In this document: positions 41,780 through 54,775 of the stretch, in pieces
Layout of the letters: each line of letters starts with the position of its first letter
Numbering within the stretch: position 1 is the stretch's first letter
DNA from: Corallium rubrum
Taxonomy: Eukaryota; Cnidaria; Anthozoa; Scleralcyonacea; Coralliidae
Assembly: GCA_964035015.1 (NCBI GenBank)
Contig: OZ036005.1
Coordinates: forward strand, 5,092,747-5,156,746
Direction of reading: 5' to 3'
Length of the DNA stretch: 64,000 bases
The notes under the pieces: model-generated
The model's input: the letters and a program-made list of their open reading frames with translations, nothing else
Told to the model about the DNA's origin: nothing
Databases searched by the model: none
Translations under genes and position numbers: made by a program

Positions 41780-43560
41780 AAGATTCTCACAGTGGTGGGT
41801 TTGGCGCAGATACATGTACGCATAGCGGACCTTTTGTTGTTGTTGTTGCGTTATGACTTGCGCTCGCCAGTCATCGGGAATCTACCTCATATAATTGCTA
41901 CGTTCTTTCAAACTTCAAATACTGACACTCAATTGAACTATTGAACTACTCTGGCATCTTTGCCAGTACAAACACGACTTTAAAAGTGGATAGGTATTCT
42001 ACAAACTAGTAGACTACAAGGTTGATACAATGATGTATCAATTGGTAATGGTTCAGACTTGTTCAGTTATTTTACAAAGCTGACTGTCAGTCAATTTATA
42101 GGTAATCAAAAATTAAATCAGTATAGACAGATAAATACTGATAACTGTAAAAGGAAAACATAATATAACGATGAAGTTATGATAATAAAACAAGAATAAA
42201 ATAACCACATAAATGAATATTATTATTAACTTTGCTCGAAACGTCTGTCTATATTTCGTTCCCACTAATTTCTGCAGTTCACTACCATTTTGCTTTGCTC
42301 TATCAATGCAAAACATCCTTTAAAATATACTTCATAACACTTCTTTGTCAAAAGTGTTATCTCAGTTAGTGCTGTACAAGCTACCGTAAGTGGTTAATAC
42401 TCAATACTGGGAAATCCAATACTTAAGTCTAATACTAGAAATACATAAATGCAACAACCCCTCGCCTGCTTTTATATGCTTTTTTAAATACACCCCACCC
42501 ACCTCACCTTCCAATTAAAATAAGCACTCCTGATATACAGCAAAAACAAATGATAATTCTCAGGATAATTACAGAATTTATGATTAGGATGACTAAAAGA
42601 AAGTTGAACATATCAAAGGAAAACTTACAGATTTCATATTAAACTCTGGTTGTAAAAATATATTGTTTTTAGCCATTTAGGAGGTTTCCAAATGAATTAC
42701 TTTTATGTTTTGCAAAGGCAAGATTAAAAGTTAACAGCTCAAAAACTACATTTATAATTATAGGAGATAAAAACAACAGACAACCTTTCAGTCTGTATAA
42801 TACAGGACAAAAGAAGATGGACAAAGCCTATGAGTATTTATGATAACTGATAAGTGCTTGCAATTAAGTGAATGAAAAACATCACGTCCACAGTAGCAAA
42901 GGGAAAGCACGAAAACGTGAAGCTGTATACTGCTTAATGACCGGCAAAAAATTGAAAACAACATATTAAAGGGACAAGGTATAAAACTTTATATGATAGT
43001 TGCTAGATTAAGTTTTATATACAGTAACTGACGAGTGTCTAAAAGGGTTCTATTTAAACGTCTTGCCGTTCTTGGCGTTTACAGAATATATTAATGAATA
43101 AATACTGATTACAATCAGCAAAATAAATAAATACAAATGTCTTACCGTCATCTTTAAAATGATATTGAGACCACTGAGTGACCTGTGACCACAAACACTA
43201 CAATTCAAATCGAGATTTTGTTTACCATACGGCGTTTGGTTTCTTCAGGTTTTCTGATTTCTCTTCAAGATATATTAAACCGGTTGTTTGTATCCTGCTT
43301 TTATTCGTTGTTCTGCTTCTTTCCGTTTAAAACGAAACCATTTGAAATCATTTTATTTCGCAAACTATGGAAATTATATAAAGTTTGCTTCAAACCTAGT
43401 CACCAGTGCCCGAGTATTTTTACCGCGTGACACCGTACCAAACATATATATATAAATATATAAACTATTTCCAGATTTTGTCTCCCTTGCTTTTTCTACA
43501 CGCGTGTAAAGTGGACTGTACGCATGTCGAGATTAGCACCCTCACCGGCTCGGGGATAAA
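41780..43560. other. No gene seen; AT-rich
   Basis: A segment at about 42435-42790 recurs in direct orientation at 45485-45870 (AACAACCCCTCGCC, AAGCACTCCTGATATACAGC). The only ORFs are short and compositionally random. Confidence 0.4.
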
Positions 43561-43561
43561 C

Positions 43562-43762
43562 CATAGATAATGGAAGGGGAACTGGATAGGAAACTTCAAA
43601 TGAGGTTAAAGAACCGGAAACGTTGTTTGCACAACTTGCTATGGTAATTACACACTTAATGCATTGCCCGCTTATAACCGTATAATTACCATAGCAAGTT
43701 GTGCAAACATCGTTTCCGGTTTCGTAAGTTTCCTATCCAGTTCCCCTTCCATTATCTATGTA
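43562..43762. repeat. Palindromic MITE, ~75-95-bp arms
   Basis: The left arm (ATAGATAATGGAAGGGGAAC through TTGCACAACTTGCTATGGTA) and the inverted right arm (AATTACCATAGCAAGTTGTG to ATTATCTATG) surround a loop of about 40 bases. The arms differ by small indels. No ORF is present. Confidence 0.7.
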
Positions 43763-44920
43763 TAAACTGGCATTTTCATTGGTATCTTTAAAAATAGGTA
43801 CGCATGGCGTACATATGGATACTGGTATTTATTTGGCTTACAAATAATGATTGAACAATATAAATCGTTCACTAAAACATACTGAAAGTGCTTGATAATC
43901 TTGTGAAATATCAGCATATACTCTCACGTATCACCTAGAATTGACAATAATCATTAATAATAATTATTTTTTAAATGCCCTTATTAAATAACTTTACAGT
44001 AATGCTTAATTCTAGCCCTTACCCAAATCCAACCCAATCGCCAACCCAAGCTCCAAAGGACAATAAAAGGACAATAAAATTAAAAAGGACACTTAAAAGG
44101 ACAATTTTAGGTAAATTGGGAAAAACAGGAAACGCGTTCGCTAATCGCATTGTCATTTTTCGCATTGTCAAAAGAATATATAAAACATACAAAACTTTAT
44201 CGCTTTCGTTCTAATCTTTACTGATCGACTCTGGTAACACATGCATTGTCAGCGCGCTTTTTGAATAAGTATTGTATACGCCTACATGTAACTCAAGCAG
44301 TGCCAGCGTATAAACTTAATAACTAAGACATCTTGGCCGAGGGCCTATAACATGTCAACTGTACACTTGTAACATTAGTTAAAAGGTTATTCATATTTCA
44401 GAACGATCGTGATTCGAACCCAAACAAGCACTCGTTCTGTCTGTTCGTCCATAGAAAGCTTGTTGTTTGAGTGAGAAAGTCGAGGCGCGTTACGGAATAA
44501 TTACAATAGCACTTTGCATGTATGGTTTTATTACGCGATGCTAAATTACTAAACCCAAAAAGTATTGCACGTAAATCAGCATTGACCGCGCGCTTGCTTT
44601 AGTATAAAATAACGGTGAATACATTAAAAACCTAAATGCTGCAATACATACTATTATTGATCTATACGTAGGTATATGCTTTAGAAACCAGTCACTGATT
44701 CGCAAATATTCACAAAATAGTTTAAACTTTATATCGACAGACCAGTAGACCACTGTCAGCTAGCTATTAACTCCTCGTGATTGCGTGCAATTATCCACGA
44801 CCTGAAGCGAAACTAGACTTGGTTGTTCTGGTGCACGTTCGGAAACCTTCGGACATCGAATAAGACTTCTGAAGTATGCCTATTAGCTTTTCAGCTTGAT
44901 CACGTGATTAACGAAAACAT

Positions 44921-44924
<4 letters not shown>
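43763..44924. other. No gene seen
   Basis: AT-rich with short ORFs. A B-box-like GGGTTCGAATC is visible on the minus strand near 44411, without other tRNA structure. Confidence 0.35.

Positions 44925-44992
<68 letters not shown>
44925..44992. repeat. (AC)n microsatellite
   Basis: About 34 AC units. Confidence 0.95.
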
Positions 44993-44994
<2 letters not shown>

Positions 44995-45339
44995 ACAAAC
45001 ACACAACTGGGTTCATCATTTAGCGGCTATGATTTAGCAACCAGTATCCGCAAAAATGACATCGAGAAGCTTGTATCTATAGAGGGTGATGAAGTGAGGG
45101 TGTATGGATCATGTTTCACAAGCAATAAAGTTATTTCACATTTCACGAATCACGAGTGAGAAAAGTAAACGGCCATTTCACGTTTCATATAAAAACATTG
45201 GTAATATATTTCAATTTTATTACGTTTTATTACGTCTTATACAGTTAAAGGAAAATCACATTTCACGACAAATTGAGAACTTGTTGAATTCATAAGGGAC
45301 ATTTATTATCAACAATCACAACTCACAACTGTGATGTAC

Positions 45340-45450
45340 AGGGGTGTCGGAAGCCGGGGGGGCGCACTTTTTTTGGGGGTGGGGGGGGGTGGCAGAATAT
45401 GTTTAGCCACCGCCCCCCCCCCCCCTCCACACACACACACACACACACTT
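45340..45450. repeat. G/C-run MITE fragment with (CA)n
   Basis: GGTGTCGGAAGCCGGGGG is followed by inverted G and C runs and a short (CA)n, a pattern seen in short DNA-transposon remnants. Confidence 0.4.
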
Positions 45451-45484
45451 TTTAACAAGGCCAGTAATAAACAAGGCCAGTAAC

Positions 45485-45870
45485 TAGAAATACACGAATG
45501 CAACAACCCCTCGCCCGCTTTTATTAAATGCTTATCATTTTTTGAAACACCCCCCACCCACCCATCCACCTTGATTAAAATAAGCACGCCTGATATACAG
45601 CCAATATAAAAAACAAACAAATGATAATCCTCAAGATAATTCTATAATTTATGTAAAAGATGACTAAACTGATTTAACATATCAAAGCAAAACTTAGATT
45701 TCATTATTAAATTCTGGTTGTACAAAATATGTTTTTAGGAGGTTTCAAAAGGGATTATTTTTAACATGCTTTAAATGGCTTCCCTATGCATACATGTTTT
45801 GCAATGGCAGAATTAAAAGTCAACAGCTCAAAAATTACATTTATAATAGAGTCCGAGATAAAAACAATTC
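45485..45870. repeat. Second copy of the 42435-42790 segment
   Basis: Direct, diverged repeat of about 360 bp (CAACCCCTCGCC, AATAAGCACGCCTGATATAC, AGATTTCAT..TTAAATTCTGGTTGTA). Non-coding. Confidence 0.6.
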
Positions 45871-46012
45871 GGTAGAATCGGATATTAAATTGTTTTGATT
45901 ACTTTTCCTTATTTTCATCCTATTTTTTATTTTTTCCCTATATTTTTGCCCGACTTTGCTTGAAAATTTGCCCACACTTAGCAACATTTCCATTCGCCTA
46001 TGCGATTTTATT

Positions 46013-46345
46013 CAGCACAGAGAGGTCCAGGCCTCAAAGTGTTAAACCTATCTCTTTAACACTTTGAAGCCTGAAGGCGAGTCTTTAGTATTTTATCTAG
46101 CTAACGCCAGACAATTTTATTCAGCACAGAGAGGTCCAGGCCTCAAAGTGTTAAAACCTATCTCTTTAACACTTTGAAGCCTGAAGGCGAGTCTTTAGTA
46201 TTTTATCTAGCTAACGCCAGACGATTTTATTCAGCACAGGGAGAGGTCCAGGCCTCAAAGTGTTAAAACCTGTCTTTAGTACTTTATCTAGCTAACGCCA
46301 GATGAGTTATTCAGCACAGAGAGAGGTCCAGGCCTCAAAGTGTTA
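46013..46345. repeat. ~109-bp tandem repeat with internal hairpin
   Basis: Units start at 46013, 46122, 46232 and 46312 (CAGCACAGAGAGGTCCAGG). The last step is shortened to about 80 by a deletion. The first two units contain a hairpin made by GGCCTCAAAGTGTTAAA and TTTAACACTTTGAAGCC. Confidence 0.75.
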
Positions 46346-46522
46346 ATAAATTTTTTGAAATTTGCTATAAAATCTTAGTAGCCCCTAAGTTTATGGTAAG
46401 TAGCTGGAATGGATGTCCTGCATCAAAGCACTTCGAATAAAAATAGTTTGACTGAAAAAGGCTATATTTTGGAATTTAGTCAGTTCAAATATTTCTATGC
46501 CGGATACAACCATTCTATTTTT

Positions 46523-49500
46523 AAGGATTTGGGGTGAAGGAAAATTCGAGTGTAGAATATATACATTTTAAGACCAAACCGGGAGCAGTTGCGAAAAATG
46601 CAACTACACAGGCCCTCCGGCAGGAATTGAACCCACGACCTTGCGATTCTAGTGCAATGCTCTGACCACTGAGCCACGGAGGCCGTTGCCGAGAGCTTGA
46701 TCGCGAGTTCTGTATATATAATGTGGTAATGCCAGGAGAGAATTGGGTATATTATAAATGATATTGGGCATTTCACTCGATTACACAGCATGTTCTAAGG
46801 ATTTGGGGTGAAGGAAAATTCGAGTGTAGAATATATACATTTTAAGACCAAACCGGGAGCAGTTGCGAAAAATGCAACTACACAGGCCCTCCGGCAGGAA
46901 TTGAACCCACGACCTTGCGATTCTAGTGCAATGCTCTGACCACTGAGCCACGGAGGCCGTTGCCGAGAGCTTGATCGCGAGTTCTGTATATATAATAAGG
47001 TGGTAATGCCAGGAGAGAATTGGGTATATTATAAATGATATTGGGCATTTCACTCGATTACACAGCATGTTCTAAGGATTTGGGGTGAAGGAAAATTCGA
47101 GTGTAGAATATATACATTTTAAGACCAAACCGGGAGCAGTTGCGAAAAATGCAACTACACAGGCCCTCCGGCAGGAATTGAACCCACGACCTTGCGATTC
47201 TAGTGCAATGCTCTGACCACTGAGCCACGGAGGCCGTTGCCGAGAGCTTGATCGCGAGTTCTGTATATATAATAAGGTGGTAATGCCAGGAGAGAATTGG
47301 GTATATTATAAATGATATTGGGCATTTCACTCGATTACACAGCATGTTCTAAGGATTTGGGGTGAAGGAAAATTCGAGTGTAGAATATATACATTTTAAG
47401 ACCAAACCGGGAGCAGTTGCGAAAAATGCAACTACACAGGCCCTCCGGCAGGAATTGAACCCACGACCTTGCGATTCTAGTGCAATGCTCTGACCACTGA
47501 GCCACGGAGGCCGTTGCCGAGAGCTTGATCGCGAGTTCTGTATATATAATAAGGTGGTAATGCCAGGAGAGAATTGGGTATATTATAAATGATATTGGGC
47601 ATTTCACTCGATTACACAGCATGTTCTAAGGATTTGGGGTGAAGGAAAATTCGAGTGTAGAATATATACATTTTAAGACCAAACCGGGAGCAGTTGCGAA
47701 AAATGCAACTACACAGGCCCTCCGGCAGGAATTGAACCCACGACCTTGCGATTCTAGTGCAATGCTCTGACCACTGAGCCACGGAGGCCGTTGCCGAGAG
47801 CTTGATCGCGAGTTCTGTATATATAATGTGGTAATGCCAGGAGAGAATTGGGTATATTATAAATGATATTGGGCATTTCACTCGATTACACAGCATGTTC
47901 TAAGGTTTTGGGGTGAAGGAAAATTCGAGTGTAGAATATATACATTTTAAGACCAAACCGGGAGCAGTTGCGAAAAATGCAACTACACAGGCCCTCCGGC
48001 AGGAATTGAACCCACGACCTTGCGATTCTAGTGCAATGCTCTGACCACTGAGCCACGGAGGCCGTTGCCGAGAGCTTGATCGCGAGTTCTGTATATATAA
48101 TGTGGTAATGCCAGGAGAGAATTGGGTATATTATAAATGATATTGGGCATTTCACTCGATTACACAGCATGTTCTAAGGATTTGGGGTGAAGGAAAATTC
48201 GAGTGTAGAATATATACATTTTAAGACCAAACCGGGAGCAGTTGCGAAAAATGCAACTACACAGGCCCTCCGGCAGGAATTGAACCCACGACCTTGCGAT
48301 TCTAGTGCAATGCTCTGACCACTGAGCCACGGAGGCCGTTGCCGAGAGCTTGATCGCGAGTTCTGTATATATAATAAGGTGGTAATGCCAGGAGAGAATT
48401 GGGTATATTATAAATGATATTGGGCATTTCACTCGATTACACAGCATGTTCTAAGGATTTGGGGTGAAGGAAAATTCGAGTGTAGAATATATACATTTTA
48501 AGACCAAACCGGGAGCAGTTGCGAAAAATGCAACTACACAGGCCCTCCGGCAGGAATTGAACCCACGACCTTGCGATTCTAGTGCAATGCTCTGACCACT
48601 GAGCCACGGAGGCCGTTGCCGAGAGCTTGATCGCGAGTTCTGTATATATAATGTGGTAATGCCAGGAGAGAATTGGGTATATTATAAATGATATTGGGCA
48701 TTTCACTCGATTACACAGCATGTTCTAAGGATTTGGGGTGAAGGAAAATTCGAGTGTAGAATATATACATTTTAAGACCAAACCGGGAGCAGTTGCGAAA
48801 AATGCAACTACACAGGCCCTCCGGCAGGAATTGAACCCACGACCTTGCGATTCTAGTGCAATGCTCTGACCACTGAGCCACGGAGGCCGTTGCCGAGAGC
48901 TTGATCGCGAGTTCTGTATATATAATAAGGTGGTAATGCCAGGAGAGAATTGGGTATATTATAAATGATATTGGGCATTTCACTCGATTACACAGCATGT
49001 TCTAAGGATTTGGGGTGAAGGAAAATTCGAGTGTAGAATATATACATTTTAAGACCAAACCGGGAGCAGTTGCGAAAAATGCAACTACACAGGCCCTCCG
49101 GCAGGAATTGAACCCACGACCTTGCGATTCTAGTGCAATGCTCTGACCACTGAGCCACGGAGGCCGTTGCCGAGAGCTTGATCGCGAGTTCTGTATATAT
49201 AATAAGGTGGTAATGCCAGGAGAGAATTGGGTATATTATAAATGATATTGGGCATTTCACTCGATTACACAGCATGTTCTAAGGATTTGGGGTGAAGGAA
49301 AATTCGAGTGTAGAATATATACATTTTAAGACCAAACCGGGAGCAGTTGCGAAAAATGCAACTACACAGGCCCTCCGGCAGGAATTGAACCCACGACCTT
49401 GCGATTCTAGTGCAATGCTCTGACCACTGAGCCACGGAGGCCGTTGCCGAGAGCTTGATCGCGAGTTCTGTATATATAATGTGGTAATGCCAGGAGAGAA

Positions 49501-49602
49501 TTGGGTATATTATAAATGATATTGGGCATTTCACTCGATTACACAGCATGTTCTAAGGATTTGGGGTGAAGGAAAATTCGAGTGTAGAATATATACATTT
49601 TA
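46523..49602 (-). repeat. Tandem array of 11 tRNA-derived SINE units (274/277 bp)
   Basis: Eleven almost identical units follow head to tail, with a partial twelfth. On the minus strand each holds a 74-base tRNA-like region (first one 46684-46611) starting GGCCTCCGTGGCTCAGTGG (A box) and with GGTTCAATTCC (B box). The anticodon-loop triplet AGA sits in a stem with one mismatch. A tRNA-unrelated body with a TTGCATTTTTCGCAACTG hairpin and an AT-rich linker follow. Length differs only by AATGTGG versus AATAAGGTGG in the linker; by position the units are 274, 277, 277, 277, 274, 274, 277, 274, 277, 277, 274. More diverged copies of the same SINE lie at 60110-60665. The repeated 94-95-residue ORF is a by-product. 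Confidence 0.85.
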
Positions 49603-49654
49603 ATGTTTGGGATTAGTTGAGCTGATTTCACCATAAAATATGTACAGAACTACA

Positions 49655-49775
49655 TGTATAGGATAAAGCCCGAGAACGAGGGATTTATGCTATATAAAGA
49701 CCCGAGGACGCTTCGCGTCCGAGGGCTTTATATAGCATAAATCCCGACGTTCGAGGGTTTTATCCGACTTAAATG
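49655..49775. repeat. Perfect hairpin, ~45-bp arms
   Basis: GGATAAAGCCC..GAGGGATTTATGCTATATAAAG pairs with CTTTATATAGCATAAATCCC..GGGTTTTATCC around a GAGGACGCTTCGCGTCC centre that is itself palindromic. It is the same style as 2955-3025 and 50110-50290. Confidence 0.7.
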
Positions 49776-49881
49776 ATTATTGAGGAGGTTTTCCAACAAA
49801 GTTTTGTCTATTTTTTCTACCTTGGACAAAGATTTTCCTAGTTTTTTTCTTCATTTATTTTCTAATTAGTATTCATAGGGT

Positions 49882-50058
49882 TGTATGCTATAGATCGTTT
49901 TCATCTGACGTCACGGCGGCCATATTGGTGTACCAAAACAATGAAATGGCGGCCATATTGGTGTACGGTATGGGAATTAGCTCTTTCTTATTCAAATATT
50001 TCGTATTGTTTCACCACCCAATGGGGCCACCGATCACGTGAGTGAAAACGATCTATAT
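49882..50058. repeat. MITE with TAGATCGTTTTCA ends, copy 1
   Basis: The ends TAGATCGTTTTCATCTGACG and GAAAACGATCTATA are inverted. Inside is a duplicated GGCGGCCATATTGGTGTAC. A second copy lies at 56242-56420. Confidence 0.75.
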
Positions 50059-50104
50059 ACAACCCTCGCAAGAACAAAGAAAACCGACTCAATAATTATT
50101 TAAG

Positions 50105-50290
50105 GTAAGCATACTAGTACGACAAATGTAAATTATTTGAGAAATAAAAAACGTGTCGCGTGCGATTATCGAGTTATAATGCACAGAGATGCGTGTAAAG
50201 CACGAGGCGATAGCCGAGTGTTTTACTAGCTTCTCGAGTGCATTATAACTCGATAATCGCACAGCGATTAAGTTTTTTATTTCTTTTATA
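50105..50290. repeat. Hairpin element, ~60-bp arms
   Basis: GAAATAAAAAACGTGTCGCG, GCGATTATCGAGTTATAATGCAC and the inverted partners GTGCATTATAACTCGATAATCGC and TTTTTTATTTC fold around a CGAGGCGATAGCCGAGTG centre. A related half-copy (GTTATGGAGTTATAATGGCACG) is at 50577-50600. Confidence 0.65.
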
Positions 50291-50689
50291 AAATAATGAC
50301 TTTAAATTGTCAATAAACCCTAGAAAAGTTAGCAAAAAAACAAATTACCTGTCTCAGGACGAGTTTGTTACCATTTAGCGCAACGCGTGGCTTCGTACAA
50401 CATGTCGGCGATTTTAGCGATGAAAATGCACTTAAAGTTGCACTGAAAACATTCTGCTGTGTTAATTACGTGATTAGACATATATCCAAGTAATTTTTGA
50501 CTTTCGTTGATGATTAAATCCACATAAAATTCATCAAAAACGACAAAATCGTCGCGAAGTATCTCGTGTGCCGTGCCGTTATGGAGTTATAATGGCACGC
50601 TTGTTTGACTAAAAGGCCAATCAGCCTTTTAGTCGTGTTGTCGTTCATTTACTTCCGGTTATTTTATAATTCAGTTTTACCTACCAAAC

Positions 50690-52906
50690 ATTAGAAGGAT
50701 CGAGAACACGCTAAAACGAAAACAAGGATATATCTTCTCAAAGATCATAATTTCGGCTTAAATTTCTCTGACAGGTATATTATCCAGACCAAAAAATGAC
50801 AATTGTGAAGTTGTAGATCTCGTATACATTTACATCCCAAATAATCTCGGTTGAATTGCTGACAAGTATACGTGTATATTATGCAGACCAAAGCATGACA
50901 ACATGTGAAGTTGTAGATCTCGTATACATTTACATCTCAAAAAAAGGTTTTCTTCTAATAAGAATTTAGAATTATTAAGAATTTAGAATTATATCTATGT
51001 AATTGATAAACAAAGTACAGTTGAACAAAAAGAAGAGATTGAAAAAGTTTGTGATACTAATGCAGACTTTTTACGACAAAATTTATTGACATACCGTGGC
51101 GTATGTATTCAGACTTAATCTCGTACTTTATTATCCCCCCAAAAAGGTTTTCTTCTAACAATTTAAACTTAATTTTACGACAAAATCTACTGAATCCTAA
51201 TAAATCCTGAAGACAGTTTTCTATAATGCTCACTGTTATCTACTTTTCAAGTCAAACTGAATAAATCTCCTTCCAAACTGACAGCAACGTGTACAAATGA
51301 AAATTAATAAGACACTTGGCTTTCTCAACATCAACTTCTGGAGCTGAAGGAAAAAGTAAAACTTAATCTTGTACTTTTGTACCTTAATCTAGTCAAAAAA
51401 TAAGCTCTCTTATTCTCTTCGTGAACTTGAACTAACAAAGGCAAACAAGACATTTGGCTTTGTCAACATCAACTTCTGGAGCTGAAGCAAGCTACAATAC
51501 ATACATGCTTCTCTTCTGATAAAAAGGCCAGGGTCCTGTTATATAGTTCTATATACCATAGAACCATGTGTTCCATATGCAAACGATCATTGCAAGATGT
51601 TGTTAGACATAATAAGTAAAACAAACTCAGAACAAATTTTTATTTTTACATCTTGTTGTGACAAGGAAACTCTTAAAAAGAAGTATATAAATAAACCTCC
51701 GACATTAACTTAAGTGTATTCCTATTTTAACTCCAGTTTAGAAAACCTGAATTCTTTTCTATATACCCAGAACTAAACTGATCGCCTGGCGTTATATAGC
51801 CAGAATAATGGTCTGGGCTTATATGGGCAAATAAAATCAGGAAACTACGGACGAGAAAGAGTCAATGAAAACATTTTAAACTTTTGGTCCGGGACCAGCG
51901 TCTCACAGCCAAAATATGAACGTCTGGCGTTAATCGAAAATAAAATAAAATATATAATAAAGAACCATATACAAACTGAAAGACATATAATCGATAACTA
52001 TATAAGTTTTATTATAGCTATATTATGTGGGCAAGAATAAACTCAAACTCAGACAAGGACTTTCTCAAAGCGGATCAAAATCTCTCAAAATTCACTGACA
52101 TATTTGATTACATGCAACGAATACAAGTAAGCTCTCGTTAGTTTGATGTCTCGTTATATAGTCGGGGCAAATGCTTCTTGCTCATATCTATGAAAATCTT
52201 AAACACCCGTTGAACAAAAATAAGGAACTGCGCAAGTTTATACAGCATTAGCAGATTTTTATGACAAAATTTATTGTCAGCCTAATTAGAAATAAAGACA
52301 CTTAATCTCGTACTTTTGATATTTCCCGCGATCCAAAAAAGAATTTTCTTCCAAAAATTTAAATCTTTTACGAAAAAATCTAGTGAATCCTAATGATCAA
52401 TTCTGAAGACAGTTTTCTAATGCTTACTGTTATCTACTTTACAAGTCAAACTGAATAGAGTCCTTGCAAACTCAAACGACAACAAATTGAAATCAATAAG
52501 ACACTTCGCTATGTCAACATTAATTTCTGGAGCTGAAGGAAATACAAAATTTAATCTCGTACTTTTGCACGTTAATTGGCAATCCAAGGCAGAAAAATAT
52601 TTTCTTATAAGAATTAAAAACAATATAGTTAAGCCAAAACGAAAGAGGAAACAAGTTTGTATTGCAGTACCATGTTTTTACAAGAATCTAGTGGAATCCC
52701 ACTCAACTCTGAAGACAGTTCCCTAATCGGCTGACTGTCAGAGACTTCTCAAAGTAAGAGAAGTACTTTGCGAGCTTAAATTCAACAAAGGCAAAAAAGA
52801 CACTTGGCTTAATCAAGCAACATCAACTTCTGGAGCTAAAGCAAGCTACAATTACACGCGTCCGTTATTATGAGAAAAAGGCTAGGGTCTTGCTATAGTT
52901 CCACCA
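50690..52906. repeat. Tandem non-coding repeat, units 1 and 2 (part)
   Basis: Landmarks such as ACAAAATTTATTG, CTTAATCTCGTACTTTT, AATCTAGTGAATCCTAAT, TCAACTTCTGGAGCTGAAG and GGTCCGGGACCAGC recur in the same order from about 51020, 52240 and 56440. This implies a three-fold tandem repeat of about 1.2 kb. No coding frame is shared by the units. Confidence 0.6.
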
Positions 52907-53285
52907 GGGGCGGATTTAGACTACGTCAACTAAGTCGCGCGACGAAGTGAAAAAATTCAAAGGAAGTAATATCCATTCTTCGCTTTAATTTCGCAATATC
53001 CAGAGCTCGAAAATACTGCCAAGGGACCCGGGGAAAGCAGGCAACCTGAGCGCAGGCTTGACACAGGAAGGACTAAGTTCAGCCATTTTGACGAGTTTCT
53101 CGTGGGGGTAATGTTAATACAGTGTTTCTGATTGGTTAATTTCTCTACCATTGCGAGTTATGATTGGTGCAGAGACTCCGACGCCATTTTGACTAATTTG
53201 AGCCTGTTTTGACTAGTTTATCCATCATGGTTGGCGGTTTCATACGCAAATCATGCAAATTTCTTCCCGCTCGATTGCTTGAACA

Positions 53286-53745
53286 TGGCTACCATGCAAG
53301 AACGAGTTCGCAGTGCTTTAATAAGCAAGGATGAAGCAGTTTGAGACAGCATTTACGATGAAATGTCTGCAAGATTTTCGTCAAGTGCTTTATGCGCTAG
53401 AGCTGATCTTATCAACCACATGAACGAGTGTTTTCAGGGATATCAATGCTGAAATTTTTATTCCTGATTATGCAAAGCAAAGCCACAGGAAGAATCCAAA
53501 GAAGAAAGGAGAATGTTTTGTTTGCTTTGAGGTAAGAACTAAGAAGGCTTTATTATGGTAATTAGTCTCAATTCTGCTATGCGAAGACTTAAGGATTAAT
53601 ACACCAGAAGTACAATGGCTGGTGCCCGTTTAAATGGACTTGCAGTCTTGCATTGTTTGTACATCAGGAAATATGCCCTGATATTGAAAAGGTCACTGAT
53701 GTTTTTGCCAGGGATAAAAGGAGGATTGAATTAGTTTTCTAAGTT
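53286..53745 (+). pseudogene. hAT (ZMYM/TTF-like) transposase remnant
   Basis: The first piece starts with a segment like MATMQERVRSALISKDEAV followed by a stop. A continuing frame with SSALCARADLINHMNEC comes next, then a frameshift to KNPKKKGECFVCFE before a GTAAGA donor-like site. After about 100 bases another piece resembles the hAT C-terminus: ARLNGLAVLH, then (in another frame) a stretch like DIEKVTDVFARDKRR ending in the stop TAG or a nearby TAA. Short 'LNGLAxLxxH' and 'D.FA..KRR' motifs are typical of the C-terminal dimerisation region of ZMYM-type hAT transposases. The catalytic middle is missing. Confidence 0.5.
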
Positions 53746-54539
53746 GCAATCCCAGTTATCCCTAGTTTTAACAGTCCATTATTATCTGCAGTGCACATTT
53801 TGTTTTGTATATTTTCAGATTTATATTTATTATTATATATACATGTATTATATTACATTTCAGATTTTTATTAATAATGTAACATAATATTATGAAATAT
53901 TACACTGCACCTACTATATACATACAGTAGGTTACTGTATTCCCTGTCTGAAATTCTTGTTTGTCATTGTGAAGAGGAGGGGAGTGTGTTATCTTTGCTG
54001 TCTTTTGTTCATTTGACTTGTGGAGGGCAATTTTTGTGGTACATGTACATGTAAGGGTTGTACCAATGGGTGATATTCCTAATATAACTAAAAAATTAAA
54101 CTGCATTGCTTTCATTGTGAAGAGCAGAGGAGTCTTTCTGATTGTTAATAACAATTTTGTTAACCATAACAATTTGTTATGGTATCATTAAACCTAAAAT
54201 TAACTTAAAATAATTAAATAAATAAACTTAATGACTAAACAGATAAAAATCTGTTTCACTTTCCTTATTACATAGATGTTTCTTATTATTTGGGCAGTGG
54301 TTAGGCTCTGCTTATGGCAGCCTAGAATGGAGAAGTAAGGTGACTCCTTCCCTCCACTAGTCTGGGTATTCACCTTGGGCATGTGATAGTACACCCTAGC
54401 CTCCCATGCCAGGGATACTGTCACTGTGAAGTCATCGACAAGACAAGACATTAGTAAATGTAACATATAAGGTTCTTATTTTCTTTCTATTTCCTAACTA
54501 CATATACTGAACAAATATTCCTCAGACTGGAGGGGTGGT

Positions 54540-54775
54540 TTTCAGGGGATTTCTTCATGCTTTTGTTCAGCAATGGTTTGCTTACTTAATAATCAGCATT
54601 TAATTACGCACGATATTCAATCTGTGAAGCAAGGTGGTTTGAATGGTGATGAACTACAAAGAAATTTCAAGAACTGGTCCAAAGGCCCTGTCCATTGGCC
54701 AAGCCGCCCATGTCAGAATCATTGGTTACATCAGCAAGGTGTTTCCAATGTTTCCTAGGCATGCTGATGAGCTCT
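54540..54775 (+). pseudogene. Unidentified decayed coding fragment in the hAT element
   Basis: A frame with SVKQGGLNGDELQRNFKNW is followed by broken frames. Composition looks more protein-like than its surroundings, but the family is not recognised, and its position after the transposase C-terminus suggests a captured or rearranged piece. Confidence 0.25.

Noticed and set aside
44395..44430. tRNA gene suggested by GGGTTCGAATC on the minus strand
   Set aside because: No A box or cloverleaf around it.
46495..49549. Eleven nearly identical 94-95-residue ORFs in a row
   Set aside because: They are the antisense reading of the tandem SINE; the tRNA-like region lies inside them.
54200..54466. 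88-residue minus ORF in the hAT element
   Set aside because: Random composition; opposite strand to the transposase remnant.
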